From positions 1-50,033 of the forward strand of contig NZ_JAENIJ010000030.1 in the NCBI RefSeq assembly GCF_016595435.1: a stretch of DNA of 50,033 nucleotides. The letters run 5' to 3'. The position numbers were made by a program, and so were the translations under genes. This document shows, piece by piece, positions 32,893 to 41,700 of the stretch; position 1 is the stretch's first letter, and every line of letters starts with the position of its first letter. The stretch is from Luteolibacter pohnpeiensis. GTDB lineage: Bacteria; Verrucomicrobiota; Verrucomicrobiia; Verrucomicrobiales; Akkermansiaceae. The notes beneath the pieces were generated by a model. It was given only the letters and a program-made list of their open reading frames with translations, did not search any database and was not told where the DNA came from.

Positions 32893-33750
32893 TCTCCGTT
32901 CAGGCTGATTTTTATCAGACGATCTCCGAGTTTCCCGGGTTTCCGAGCGTTGAGGCGCGGCGCGTCGGGATTGGCTTGGATTCGAGTAGGTCGATCTGGA
33001 TTCTACCTGGCGTTGCGGTTGTTGGGGTGTTGGACGAATTTGTTGCCGTGGGCTGTAGTCCCGGGTACTTACCGGAGAATTATAGCTGCTGTGGCTGGAA
33101 TTTCTCGAATCCCGGGAGCTTTGAGTTTGAGGGCGAGGGGAATTTTGAGGTCGGGCCTGCTGGGTGCTCCGCGTATTGTTGTAGCTCGGCTGATTGCGGC
33201 TCGGCTGATTGCGGCTCGGCTGATTGCGGCTCGGCTGATTGCGGCTCGGCTGTTGTTGCGGAGGCCGGTTTGGGCTACTGCTTCTTCCGTTAGGCTGGGA
33301 GCCGCGTTGTGGCTGTTGCATGTGGACCTGATTCGACCAGGAATAATTTGAATTCCGGTAGAGCGTTTCCCGATTGCGGTAGTTGCTGAGAACCCGGTTA
33401 TTAATGCGGCTCGGTGGAGGGCAATAGCGTCCTGGCTGCCATCCATGTGGCCGTGGCACACCTACAATCATGGGGGGGCGATAACCTACTGGATAATATC
33501 CATAAAGATAGGGGTCATAATAGCGGTGGCTGACATAGTCGTAATAGCTATTGCAGTAGGGGTCATAACCCCAGCGTGCGTTACCCGTACTGACGAATAC
33601 TGAGGTGGAAAATGAGCTGCCCCCATAGCCGTATCCGTCGCCATAACCGTAAGAGACGCTTCCGGCGGTGTAGTACGGATCATAGACGCAGGAAGTCATC
33701 AGGAGTCCGCCAATAGCGGCGGCGATCAAAAAGCCGAATGGTTTCATCAT
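32881..33750 (-). CDS. Tyr-rich lipoprotein with PSRNQ repeats
   Basis: A 289-residue protein. The signal peptide ends in a lipobox with C21 (GLLMTSC), so it is lipidated. The N-terminal half is rich in Tyr and Gly (YGYGDGYGYGGS, RYYDPYLYGYYP). The C-terminal half is low-complexity, rich in Gln, Ser, Arg, Asn and Pro, and contains four perfect PSRNQ pentapeptides (168-187). The tail is strongly basic, so it may bind polyanions such as lipopolysaccharide, exopolymer or DNA. I start at ATG 33750, because the longer frame overlaps galE. Confidence 0.7.
   Translation of the reverse strand: MMKPFGFLIAAAIGGLLMTSCVYDPYYTAGSVSYGYGDGYGYGGSSFSTSVFVSTGNARWGYDPYCNSYYDYVSHRYYDPYLYGYYPVGYRPPMIVGVPRPHGWQPGRYCPPPSRINNRVLSNYRNRETLYRNSNYSWSNQVHMQQPQRGSQPNGRSSSPNRPPQQQPSRNQPSRNQPSRNQPSRNQPSYNNTRSTQQARPQNSPRPQTQSSRDSRNSSHSSYNSPVSTRDYSPRQQIRPTPQQPQRQVESRSTYSNPSQSRRAAPQRSETRETRRSSDKNQPERRSRS
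33184..33250. repeat. 15-bp tandem repeat, about 4.5 copies
   Basis: The unit TGATTGCGGCTCGGC occurs four times without change at 33191-33250, with a 7-base partial copy at 33184. It lies in frame within the lipoprotein gene and encodes the PSRNQ pentapeptides. Since 15 is a multiple of three, copy-number change would alter length without shifting the frame. Confidence 0.9.
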
Positions 33751-33871
33751 GTCGATAAGACTACTCCGTGACGCAACGTATTCGACTGGTTTTTCACGAA
33801 AGTTTTGAATCCGGGGAGCGCTGGGTTGACAGGAGGCGAGAGGTTCGGGTTTCCTCTGGCATCCCAACATC

Positions 33872-34888
33872 ATGAGCGAAACCATTCTTGTTACCGGCGG
33901 AGCCGGCTATATCGGCTCGCATACTGTGCGAATGCTCGCATCCCAAGGTCGAAAAATCGTCGTCTTGGACAATCTGGTATACGGTCACGAGTTGGCAATC
34001 ATTGATCCTCAGGTAGAACTGGTGGTTGGTGAGGTGGGGGATGCGGAACTGGTCCGCGAGCTTTTCAAAAAGCATTCGTTTGACGCGGTTGTCCATTTTG
34101 CAGCTTACACCTATGTCGGGGAATCCGTTACGGATCCGCTGAAATACTACCAAAACAACACAGCCGCACCGATCGTTCTGTTGCAGGTGATGCAGGAGTT
34201 TGGTTGTAAAAGTTTTGTATTTTCTTCAACGTGTGCAACTTACGGTGTGCCTGAGGTGGTGCCGATTACCGAGGCGAATCCCCAAAATCCGATCAATCCT
34301 TATGGTCGGAGCAAATTGATGGTGGAATGGATTTTGCAAGACTGCGGGCATGCCTGGGGCTTGAGATATGCCTGCTTGCGCTACTTCAACGCGAGTGGCT
34401 GTTCGCCGGACGGGCGGATCGGCGAAGATCACAATCCTGAAACTCATTTGATCCCGCGGGTGATGATGGCGGTGACAGGTGAAATCGAAAAAGTGGAAGT
34501 CTTTGGGACTGACTATGATACCCCGGATGGAACTTGCATCCGCGATTACATCCATGTGGAGGATCTGGCTGATGCGCACGGCCGCGCGCTGGATCACCTG
34601 ATGAAAGGCGGAAATCCGGTGAAGTGCAACCTCGGCACGGGTGTGGGGGTTTCCGTCAAAGAAATTATCGCCGCTGTCGAGGAAGTGACCGGAAAAACCG
34701 TGCCAGTTACGTTCGGCCCTCGGCGCCCAGGTGATCCTGGCATGCTGGTAGCCGATCCTACTCACGCCAAGGAAGTTCTCGGTTGGGTCGCCCAACGAAA
34801 GGATATCCGCGACATGGTCCGTTCAGCCTGGGCGTGGATGACGAGCGAGCGGCAAGGCCGCTATCCCGAAAATACGCGCGGAAGGTAA
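33872..34888 (+). CDS. galE: UDP-glucose 4-epimerase
   Basis: This short-chain dehydrogenase interconverts UDP-glucose and UDP-galactose using bound NAD. The Rossmann motif is TGGAGYIGSH (8-17), the catalytic tyrosine and lysine are Y144 and K148 in YGRSK, and SSTCATYG supplies the serine/threonine. RYFNASGC, the RDYIHVEDLADAH section and RRPGDPGMLVADP are as in the family. It has 338 residues. The start lacks a Shine-Dalgarno. Sugar epimerisation here likely feeds lipopolysaccharide or exopolysaccharide. Confidence 0.95.
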   Translation: MSETILVTGGAGYIGSHTVRMLASQGRKIVVLDNLVYGHELAIIDPQVELVVGEVGDAELVRELFKKHSFDAVVHFAAYTYVGESVTDPLKYYQNNTAAPIVLLQVMQEFGCKSFVFSSTCATYGVPEVVPITEANPQNPINPYGRSKLMVEWILQDCGHAWGLRYACLRYFNASGCSPDGRIGEDHNPETHLIPRVMMAVTGEIEKVEVFGTDYDTPDGTCIRDYIHVEDLADAHGRALDHLMKGGNPVKCNLGTGVGVSVKEIIAAVEEVTGKTVPVTFGPRRPGDPGMLVADPTHAKEVLGWVAQRKDIRDMVRSAWAWMTSERQGRYPENTRGR

Positions 34889-34906
34889 TTGCGATGTATT
34901 GACATT

Positions 34907-34943
34907 GTTGCTTGCGATCGATCGCAGAATACGCAACCTTTTT
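34907..34943 (+). terminator. Terminator-like hairpin after galE, containing a 12-bp palindrome
   Basis: GTTGC (34907-34911) and GCAAC (34933-34937) pair around the perfect palindrome GCGATCGATCGC (34914-34925), and CTTTTTCC follows. It lies 18 bases after the galE stop. The palindrome could instead be an operator for the pseudopilin operon: TTGACA at 34899 with a weak CAGAAT 20 bases later is a possible promoter. Confidence 0.5.
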
Positions 34944-34963
34944 CCTAAACAAAATCCCAACTG

Positions 34964-35656
34964 ATGTCCTTGTATCAACCTAACCCCCGACCCAAGTCGC
35001 GGTCTCGAGGTTTCTCCCTGGTGGAGTTGCTGACGGTGATCGCCATTATTTCCATCCTCATGACCATGGGGGCCATTGGTATTGGTAATCTGGCTGCCGG
35101 AAAGGGCGTCAGCAGTGCCGTTGCCAGTGCCCAGGGGATCTTCGATCAAGCTCGCGCAACCGCTGTCAGCAGAAACACGGATGTTCGCGTGCTGATCAGC
35201 GCGGGTGATCCATCGGATACCGTGAACTATCTTCGCCGCATTTTGATCGCCTACCATCCGTTGGATGATGAAGGCCGCATGACCGATCTTTGGAAAATCG
35301 ACGGTCGGGGCGTTTTGCTTCCTGAACAAACCTACTTCAGCCAGGATTTTAGCCGTCAAAAGAATGAGGTTGATGGCGAAACGATGGAAAAAATGGAACT
35401 CGGCCCGGACGATACAACTGCGAATTACCGTGGCGTTTATTACTACTATCAGATCAATAAAGAGGGGATTTGTTCAACCCCGGGAGCGTCTTTCGTGATT
35501 GGCTCAGGAGCGCGTCCTCCGAAAGCAGAAAAACCTCGCGTCACCAGTTCTGGCAAAATGGATTTCGGTGGATTTGTCATTTGGAGAAATTCTCGGACTT
35601 CAGAATTTCGCAGCCCAGCGCAAATGAACCTCCCTGAAAAAGTCAAAGAATTCTGA
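34964..35656 (+). CDS. Pseudopilin, prepilin-type N-terminal methylation domain (first of three)
   Basis: A type II/IV-like prepilin: a short basic leader with the cleavage site RG|FSLVELLTVIAIISILM around residue 16, then an N-terminal helix. The glutamate at +5 is kept. The mature part is about 214 residues, with charged loops and a GFVIWRNSRTSEFRSP section. It is the first of three consecutive prepilin-like genes and starts eleven bases after the galE terminator hairpin. No secretion ATPase, peptidase or secretin gene is nearby, so the assembly machine must be encoded elsewhere. Confidence 0.85.
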   Translation: MSLYQPNPRPKSRSRGFSLVELLTVIAIISILMTMGAIGIGNLAAGKGVSSAVASAQGIFDQARATAVSRNTDVRVLISAGDPSDTVNYLRRILIAYHPLDDEGRMTDLWKIDGRGVLLPEQTYFSQDFSRQKNEVDGETMEKMELGPDDTTANYRGVYYYYQINKEGICSTPGASFVIGSGARPPKAEKPRVTSSGKMDFGGFVIWRNSRTSEFRSPAQMNLPEKVKEF

Positions 35657-35660
35657 ATCT

Positions 35661-36386
35661 ATGAAATCTGGAAAGAATTTGAAAAAAGGTGGCTTCACCT
35701 TGCTTGAGACGGTTATTGCCATCGGGGTATTGGCAGTCCTGCTTACAGGTTTCATGGCTGTCTTCGGCCCTGCTGCCAACAGTATCAAGCGCTCCATCAA
35801 TGCCCAGGAAGCGGACCGGTTGGCGACTTCCGTGGAACGCGAATTGGTCACGCTCCATAAGAACGAAAGCACAACCACCATTAAAAGCGGCTTCGACAAA
35901 GCATTCACTTGGTTGGATGAGTGCGATGATTACCGCACCGCTATCTTCGTTTATCAGTATCGTGCCAACCCGGACAGCATCCGATCCGATGAGACTTTAC
36001 AGCCGGTCAAATCCGCCAAGGGACAACCAGGTAAAGACTACATCGTTCTTCCAATGGTGCGCCGTTTGGATGATCCGGAATTCTTCAACGATCTGCCTGC
36101 GATTGAGGGTACTTTGTTTTTGGTAAAATGCACCCAGCTAACCTTTGACGAGCAAGATCGTTTGGTAGCTGATCCAAACAAGACTAATGGCAAGATTCTC
36201 GATCCACGCAATGACACCGCAGTTTCGGTGCCGGATCGCTATCCGGATTCAGTGATTGCCTTCGCCGCTGAATTCCACGCGATGCCAACCACAACGGTTG
36301 CATACTTCAAAGGGGACGGATTCAAAAGGCGGTTTGAGACCGCGAAAAATCCGGTTTTCGTCCGCAACCTCGCCGTACGCCGCTAA
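35661..36386 (+). CDS. Pseudopilin, prepilin-type N-terminal methylation domain (second of three)
   Basis: A 241-residue prepilin-like protein. The leader is short and basic (MKSGKNLKKG), with processing expected at KGG|FTLLETVIAIGVLAVLL. The +5 glutamate is present. The mature body has an extended helical and a beta-rich C-terminal part (LRRLDDPEFFNDL, VIAFAAEFHAMPTTTVA). It starts four bases after the previous gene, so cotranslation is likely. Minor pseudopilins of this length often form the tip complex of a pseudopilus, but the exact role is inferred. Confidence 0.85.
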   Translation: MKSGKNLKKGGFTLLETVIAIGVLAVLLTGFMAVFGPAANSIKRSINAQEADRLATSVERELVTLHKNESTTTIKSGFDKAFTWLDECDDYRTAIFVYQYRANPDSIRSDETLQPVKSAKGQPGKDYIVLPMVRRLDDPEFFNDLPAIEGTLFLVKCTQLTFDEQDRLVADPNKTNGKILDPRNDTAVSVPDRYPDSVIAFAAEFHAMPTTTVAYFKGDGFKRRFETAKNPVFVRNLAVRR

Positions 36387-36407
36387 CCCAATCCAGGCAC
36401 CCAGAGT

Positions 36408-37514
36408 ATGACAATTTCCAAAAAATCCCTAATGGGCCCGGTGAAAAAAGGGTTTACCCTCATCGAGCTGATGGTTGCGATGGTGATTACCACCATCATC
36501 GTATCGGTTCTCGTCTCCATTACTTCCATCGCACTTGATACCTGGACTCGCAGTCGATCTCAGGTCAGTGCAGCCAGACAGGCGAAGGCCATGGTCGATA
36601 CGATGGCGTCTGACTTCCAGGCGATGGTTAGTCGCAGCGGCAACAATTTCGAGTGGTTGTGGGCGAAATACTCAACCGACGATCTCGGAACCGAGACCCT
36701 GCAAAGTCCAAACGCATCTGATCTGGTCTTTTTCACCGCTCCTACCGATCGCTACAATGGCGATGTTTCAAGTATTAATGCACTTGGAGATGTCGCTTGT
36801 GTTGCCTATCAACTGAAATATCAGGACCCCATTCTCGGGGATGTGAGCTCGCTTTCCGATAAGGATGTGAAGTCTTTCCCGAGTTTTGTGCTCTACCGCT
36901 CAATCGTTGATCCCGACAATACCTATCGCGATCTGTTAGGTTCCGAGGATCTGGAGAATTCCTTCAAGCGATACATGGACGGTCGTTCTTCTCCTGAAAA
37001 CTTCGTTTGCGAGAACGTGTACCAATACACGATCACCTTCCAAGTCGAAGTTAACGTGCGTGAGGCAGATGGAACGATCCGATCGCAGGTTGGACGGGTG
37101 ACACTCGGTCAAAACTCGAATGGATATCGCGAAGTGAAACTTTTCGGCAACGACATCGTGATCAATGGCGGTTCCGCTTCGGGGCTTAACAGTCGTACCT
37201 CACGAAGCAGATCTTTGAGCACTCCGACAAGTTTACGTCGATCCACGGGCAAAACTCGGTTGAGCTCAGGTGATCTGAACGGCAAGGGGCGTGCTATTGG
37301 TGCTCGTGGGAGTGGCTCAAGCAATCAGGAACTGACTTTGTCGAATCTCCGCAAGGGCCGCATCGCAGCGGTCGAGATTTCCCTGACGGTGTTGACGAAT
37401 TACGCCACCGACCAAATGCGCACTCGTAAGTTCAAGAGTGACGCTGACAAGGCGGACTTCATCGCAAAGAACTCCTACGAGTATTCGAAAGTTGTCGAAT
37501 TGCCGAAGCGATAA
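36408..37514 (+). CDS. Large pseudopilin, prepilin-type (third of three)
   Basis: A 368-residue prepilin-like protein. Processing is expected at KKG|FTLIELMVAMVITTIIV (around residue 16). The N-terminal helix is followed by a large globular part and a Ser/Arg/Gly-rich insert (about 255-315: SRTSRSRSLSTPTSLRRS and GRAIGARGSGSSNQ). Its size and position resemble the GspK/GspJ-like large minor pseudopilins, or the cassette proteins described for Verrucomicrobia, but I cannot assign it firmly. The gene converges on the sensor kinase gene with four bases between the stops. Confidence 0.8.
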   Translation: MTISKKSLMGPVKKGFTLIELMVAMVITTIIVSVLVSITSIALDTWTRSRSQVSAARQAKAMVDTMASDFQAMVSRSGNNFEWLWAKYSTDDLGTETLQSPNASDLVFFTAPTDRYNGDVSSINALGDVACVAYQLKYQDPILGDVSSLSDKDVKSFPSFVLYRSIVDPDNTYRDLLGSEDLENSFKRYMDGRSSPENFVCENVYQYTITFQVEVNVREADGTIRSQVGRVTLGQNSNGYREVKLFGNDIVINGGSASGLNSRTSRSRSLSTPTSLRRSTGKTRLSSGDLNGKGRAIGARGSGSSNQELTLSNLRKGRIAAVEISLTVLTNYATDQMRTRKFKSDADKADFIAKNSYEYSKVVELPKR

Positions 37515-37518
37515 TCGC

Positions 37519-39006
37519 TTAGGCTGAATGAAGCGGAAGCTGCACGGTGAATTCCGTGCCTTCCGCGATTTTGCTGAATACGGTGATTTCTCCGTGGTGG
37601 TTTTCCACTATGGCTTTTGCAATGGCCAAACCTAGCCCCGAGTGGCCGGTTGTTTGCCCGCGAGCGGGATCTACCCGATAAAAGCGATCGAACACACGTG
37701 GCAAATGTTGCTCGGGAATGCCGTCCCCCTTGTCCGCCACGGTTAGGAATGCATTCAGCTCATCTTTCCAGACCCGGATGATGACTTGGCCTCCATTTTT
37801 TTGATGGACGATGGCATTCGAAACCAGATTGTTCACCAGGATGGAAAGACCGCGGGTATCGCCATCGATCAGGACTGGCTCCAAATAGGTCTGAATGGTG
37901 GTGTCTTTGGTTTCCGCCAAGGGCTGTAAAAGCCGCAGGGAGTCTTGAACGATTTCTGAGAGGTCCAGTGGTTCGTGAAATGAAAACTCATGTTCGCCAT
38001 CCTGGCGGGCCAACATGAGGAGGGACTCCACCAGTGAGCGCATCCGGGTTCCTGCATCATGGCAGGTGGATAGGATCTCGCGATAGGCCTCTGCATCGCG
38101 ATCTCGTTTCAGCCCGCGAGAGGTCTCGGAGAGAATCACGGTGAGGGGATTGCGCAGTTCATGGGAAGCGTCTGCGGTGAATTGGCGTTGGCGCTCGATG
38201 GCGTTTTCCAGACGGTCAAAGGTTTCGTTCAAGACATGGCTGAGCCGACCGAGTTCGTTATCGGTGTCTTCAATATCAATCCGTTCAGAAACCTTGCCGC
38301 CCGCAATGCGCGAGGCGGTTTTACTGATGGCGCTGATGGGCTGAATGGCACGTCCAGCCAGCCACCAGCCACCGAGCAGTCCAATGATCCAAAGGGAGGT
38401 TCCGCTGATGCCAATTTGGAGGGCGAGTCGTCTCAAGGCGGTCATGTCTGAGCTGATGTCTCGCCCGACAAGTCGTTGTGCCCCTTGTGGACCACCGCGA
38501 ATCAATTCTCTGCGCCCGTCGAAATACCGCCCGCCACGTGCATCGCGATCCTCATTTTTCGTGGGATACGCGATGTTGTGCGGAGCGTTGGCGGATCGAA
38601 ACAATTCGCGACCTTCTCCATCCCAGAACACGAGATAAATGCCGTCCGATGCGGATTGATCGAACAACCCTCTCATGTGGAGCGGGAAGCTCGATGGGTC
38701 ATTCCGCAAACTCGTAAACTGCTTCTGGATTTCCTCTGAAGTTGGCGGTGAAGAATTTTTACCCGAATCTCCCATTCGCTCGAAGACATGGCGGATGAAG
38801 GAGCGCTCGAACGTTTCCAATTCGTGATCGATCCGCTCATGGCGATCGAGCGCTGCGAGTCGCCAGGCGAGCAGACACAAGGCGGTGATGACTCCCGCTA
38901 GAATCAGTGCATGCCAGAGTTGGAGGCGCCAGCGGAGTGAACTCGGATCGAACAAGGAGCGTTTGATATCCGGTGCGGGGTTCATTTCCCTGGCGTAGAG
39001 TTTCAT
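37519..39006 (-). CDS. Membrane sensor histidine kinase (HAMP-HisKA-HATPase)
   Basis: A 495-residue kinase with two transmembrane segments (about 34-53 and 196-218) bracketing an extracytoplasmic sensor of about 140 residues. A HAMP domain leads to HisKA with H282 in ADASHELRNPLTVI. The ATPase shows NLVSNAIVHQKNGG, DKGDGIPE and GHSGLGLAI. It is coupled to the response regulator gene by an ATGA overlap at 39003-39006. As the last genes of the export operon, the pair probably senses an envelope stress or the pump's substrate. Confidence 0.93.
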   Translation of the reverse strand: MKLYAREMNPAPDIKRSLFDPSSLRWRLQLWHALILAGVITALCLLAWRLAALDRHERIDHELETFERSFIRHVFERMGDSGKNSSPPTSEEIQKQFTSLRNDPSSFPLHMRGLFDQSASDGIYLVFWDGEGRELFRSANAPHNIAYPTKNEDRDARGGRYFDGRRELIRGGPQGAQRLVGRDISSDMTALRRLALQIGISGTSLWIIGLLGGWWLAGRAIQPISAISKTASRIAGGKVSERIDIEDTDNELGRLSHVLNETFDRLENAIERQRQFTADASHELRNPLTVILSETSRGLKRDRDAEAYREILSTCHDAGTRMRSLVESLLMLARQDGEHEFSFHEPLDLSEIVQDSLRLLQPLAETKDTTIQTYLEPVLIDGDTRGLSILVNNLVSNAIVHQKNGGQVIIRVWKDELNAFLTVADKGDGIPEQHLPRVFDRFYRVDPARGQTTGHSGLGLAIAKAIVENHHGEITVFSKIAEGTEFTVQLPLHSA

Positions 39007-39674
39007 GATTCGGAGTCGGGATTTGCGGCAATCAGGTAGCCGTGGCCGCGGCGGGTTTGAATGAATTCGTGGCCGATTTTTTTCCGGATGTTCGAGACGT
39101 GAACATCGAGGAGATTGGAGAGCGTGTCATCGTCATCGCTGAACAGGTGCTCGTAGAGCTCAGTTCGCGAGACAACGGTGCCTTGGCGGTGTGCCAGATA
39201 TTCGACCAACGCATACTCCCGTGGTGTGAGCAGAACCGGCATGTCCCTGAGCGAGACTTCACGAGCCGCGGTATCGATCGAGATTTCTCCGATCCTTAGC
39301 ACGCTGGTGGTTCGGCCGAGGCTGCGCCGGATCAATGCCCGGATGCGGGCAAGAAGTTCTTCGCCATCAAAGGGTTTGGTGAGATAATCGTCTGCTCCGG
39401 CATCCAAGCCGCGGACGCGGTCTGGAATGGTATCCCGCGCCGTGAGCATGAGCACGGGAGTGTGTTTGATTTGCCGCAGCTGGCGGAGAATATCCCAACC
39501 ATCGAGAATGGGAAGCATGCCATCGAGGACGATGCAATCGTAGTCAGAGACCGTTGATTTGTAGAGTCCGCTTTCCCCATCGGCAGCGGTATCCACGGCA
39601 TAGTTTTCTTCCCTTAGCATGGCAGCGAGGCTGCGCAGGAGAAGGGGGTCATCCTCGATGATCAGGATTCTCAT
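39003..39674 (-). CDS. OmpR-family response regulator
   Basis: A 223-residue regulator. The receiver has the phosphorylated D51 in CIVLDGMLPILDGW and the K in YLTKPFDGEEL. The C-terminal winged helix is recognised by LTPREYALVEYLAHRQGTVV and NLLDVHVSNIRKKIG with RGHGYLI. It precedes the kinase gene with a four-base overlap and follows the permease gene by 19 bases. The binding site and target promoters are not visible; control of the same operon is the obvious guess. Confidence 0.94.
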   Translation of the reverse strand: MRILIIEDDPLLLRSLAAMLREENYAVDTAADGESGLYKSTVSDYDCIVLDGMLPILDGWDILRQLRQIKHTPVLMLTARDTIPDRVRGLDAGADDYLTKPFDGEELLARIRALIRRSLGRTTSVLRIGEISIDTAAREVSLRDMPVLLTPREYALVEYLAHRQGTVVSRTELYEHLFSDDDDTLSNLLDVHVSNIRKKIGHEFIQTRRGHGYLIAANPDSES

Positions 39675-39693
39675 ACTTCAAGAATTGGCCGGA

Positions 39694-40911
39694 TTATTCG
39701 TGGCGGAGCGCATCGATCGGATCGAGTGCCGCAGCCCGCCGTGCCGGCATGAAGCCGAAGAAAATTCCGATGCCTGCAGAGAATACAAACGCGTAGAGGT
39801 TGATCGTCGGATCAAACGTGAATGGCACGCTGATCACTTTCGAAAGAATCACGCACATGGTGTAGGCGAGCGTGATGCCGCTGAGTCCGCCGACGCATGA
39901 CAGGGTGACAGCTTCCACCAGGAACTGCAGCAAGACCTCACGCGCCCGGGCGCCGATGGCGAGACGAATGCCGATTTCGCGAGTCCGTTCGGTCACGGAA
40001 ACGAGCATGATGTTCATGATGCCGATACCGCCGACCAGTAGACTTACCCCCGCAACCGCCGCGAGCAGGGTGGTCATCACCTGGGTGCTGGAGCTGACGG
40101 CGTCGGCAATCTGGCGGGTGTCGAACACGCTGAAGTTATCGCTCATGCCTTTCCGGATGTGGCGTCTTTCCTGCATCAAGGCGGTGATGTCTGAAACCAG
40201 GACCGCGCTTGGATAGCCGTCCTTGCCGGAAATCATCACTTGGTTGACGTTTTGCTTTGAAACCAGACCAACCAAGCGGCGTTGCAGCGTGGAAATCGGC
40301 ATCACCACGGTATCGTCCTGATCGTTTCCGAAGCCGGTCTGCCCTTTCGAGTTGAGCAGTCCGATCACGACGACGGAGGTGTTTTTCAGGCGGATTTTCG
40401 ATCCAATCGGGTCAGCAGATCCGAACAGCTCCTTGCGGACTGTTTCGCCGATGACTGCGACAGCGGCACCGGTTTTGATTTCCTCATCATCAAAATAACG
40501 ACCTTCCTTCAGGCTCCAGTTGCCAATTTCGAAGTATTCCTGGGTAGTCCCGGTAACGTTGCCGGTTCGTGCCTCTTGCAGGTAAATGGTCGATACCGAG
40601 GTGCTGACAACGGGGGCAACCGCCTGGATGCCGGCGACTTGTTCATCAATGGCTTCGGCATCTGATTCCGTGAAAAGTGGAACCCCGGCGGATGGTCCGC
40701 GTGGGCCAAAGCCTTGACCCGGGCGAAGAACCAGAAGGTTGCTGCCCAGACTGGAAATCTGCTCCTTGACGCTGGCGGTAGCACCACGGCCCAGAGTGAC
40801 CATGGTGATCACCGCAGCCACGCCGATCACCACTCCGAGAACCGTGAGGAAAGCGCGTGTGAGATTCCGCCGGATTTCCCGGATGGCGATGAGAAATGCA
40901 TTGAGTAACAT
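39694..40911 (-). CDS. MacB-like ABC transporter permease
   Basis: A 405-residue permease of the MacB/FtsX class. TM1 is near the N-terminus (AFLTVLGVVIGVAAVITMVT), a large periplasmic part follows (about 40-275), then three more helices: GVSLLVGGIGIMNIMLVSVT, the SCVGGLSGITLAYTMCVIL region and INLYAFVFSAGIGIFFGFMPA. The ALDPIDALRHE ending is typical. The ATPase is encoded as a separate gene just upstream, whereas in E. coli MacB both are one polypeptide. It should work with the MFP and OMF encoded before it. Confidence 0.92.
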   Translation of the reverse strand: MLLNAFLIAIREIRRNLTRAFLTVLGVVIGVAAVITMVTLGRGATASVKEQISSLGSNLLVLRPGQGFGPRGPSAGVPLFTESDAEAIDEQVAGIQAVAPVVSTSVSTIYLQEARTGNVTGTTQEYFEIGNWSLKEGRYFDDEEIKTGAAVAVIGETVRKELFGSADPIGSKIRLKNTSVVVIGLLNSKGQTGFGNDQDDTVVMPISTLQRRLVGLVSKQNVNQVMISGKDGYPSAVLVSDITALMQERRHIRKGMSDNFSVFDTRQIADAVSSSTQVMTTLLAAVAGVSLLVGGIGIMNIMLVSVTERTREIGIRLAIGARAREVLLQFLVEAVTLSCVGGLSGITLAYTMCVILSKVISVPFTFDPTINLYAFVFSAGIGIFFGFMPARRAAALDPIDALRHE

Positions 40912-40932
40912 GAGAATGTGGGTGGCGGGAGG

Positions 40933-41652
40933 TTAATGCTGACCTTTAAGCGGCCTGGACTGGTTGATGCGGTCGAATTCGATCAACCCATCTCGCACGC
41001 TCACCGTGCGTTTGGCATAAGCAGCGACTTCGTCCTCGTGGGTCACCATGAGCACGGTGATGCCACGTTCTTCATTGAGCCGACACAGGAGTTCCATGAC
41101 TTCGGTGGTGGTTTTGGAATCGAGGTTACCGGTAGGCTCGTCGGCAAAGAGCGTGTCGGGATTCGTCACGATCGCGCGGGCAATCGCAACCCGTTGCTGT
41201 TGTCCGCCGGAAAGTTCGGCAGGGGTGTTTCTTTCTTTATCCGGCAGACCGACGCTGGCCAGAGCATTGCGGGCCATTTCATGACGCTGCTTTCTGGAGT
41301 AGCCGCGATAAAGCAAGGGCAGCTCAACATTCTCCAACGCGGAAGTCCGTGCGAGAAGGTTGAAGCCTTGGAAAATGAATCCAAGTGCATGCCGACGCAG
41401 CAGCGACCGCTGATCGGTATCGAGTTTTTCCACCTCGATTCCTTCAAATTGATAACTTCCCGAAGTGGGCGTATCCAGGCATCCGAGCAGGTTCATCAGC
41501 GTGGATTTTCCAGAGCCGGACGGACCCATTACCGCGACGAATTCGCCACGATGAATTGTCAGGTCAATGCCGCGCAGGGCTTGGAAGCTGGCATCACCAA
41601 CCCCGTAGGTTTTGGTGAGGTCATGCAACTCGATGAGAGTTTCTTGGCTCAT
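40933..41652 (-). CDS. ABC transporter ATP-binding protein, MacB/LolD type
   Basis: A 239-residue ATPase that powers the permease. Walker A is GPSGSGKST with K49, the signature is [14 protein letters not shown] (148-161), and Walker B is [11 protein letters not shown] (168-178). [15 protein letters not shown] opens the domain. It belongs to the subfamily that drives mechanotransmission rather than direct transport. The gene precedes the permease gene with 21 bases between them. Confidence 0.95.
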   Translation of the reverse strand: MSQETLIELHDLTKTYGVGDASFQALRGIDLTIHRGEFVAVMGPSGSGKSTLMNLLGCLDTPTSGSYQFEGIEVEKLDTDQRSLLRRHALGFIFQGFNLLARTSALENVELPLLYRGYSRKQRHEMARNALASVGLPDKERNTPAELSGGQQQRVAIARAIVTNPDTLFADEPTGNLDSKTTTEVMELLCRLNEERGITVLMVTHEDEVAAYAKRTVSVRDGLIEFDRINQSRPLKGQH

Positions 41653-41700
41653 GATATCAGCTTGGTAAGCGTGGAGTGAATGCCGGAGTTGGCGGATTGA

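Noticed and set aside
33184..33250. The 15-bp repeats as a CRISPR array
   Set aside because: The repeats are contiguous with no spacers, and they lie in frame in a protein gene.
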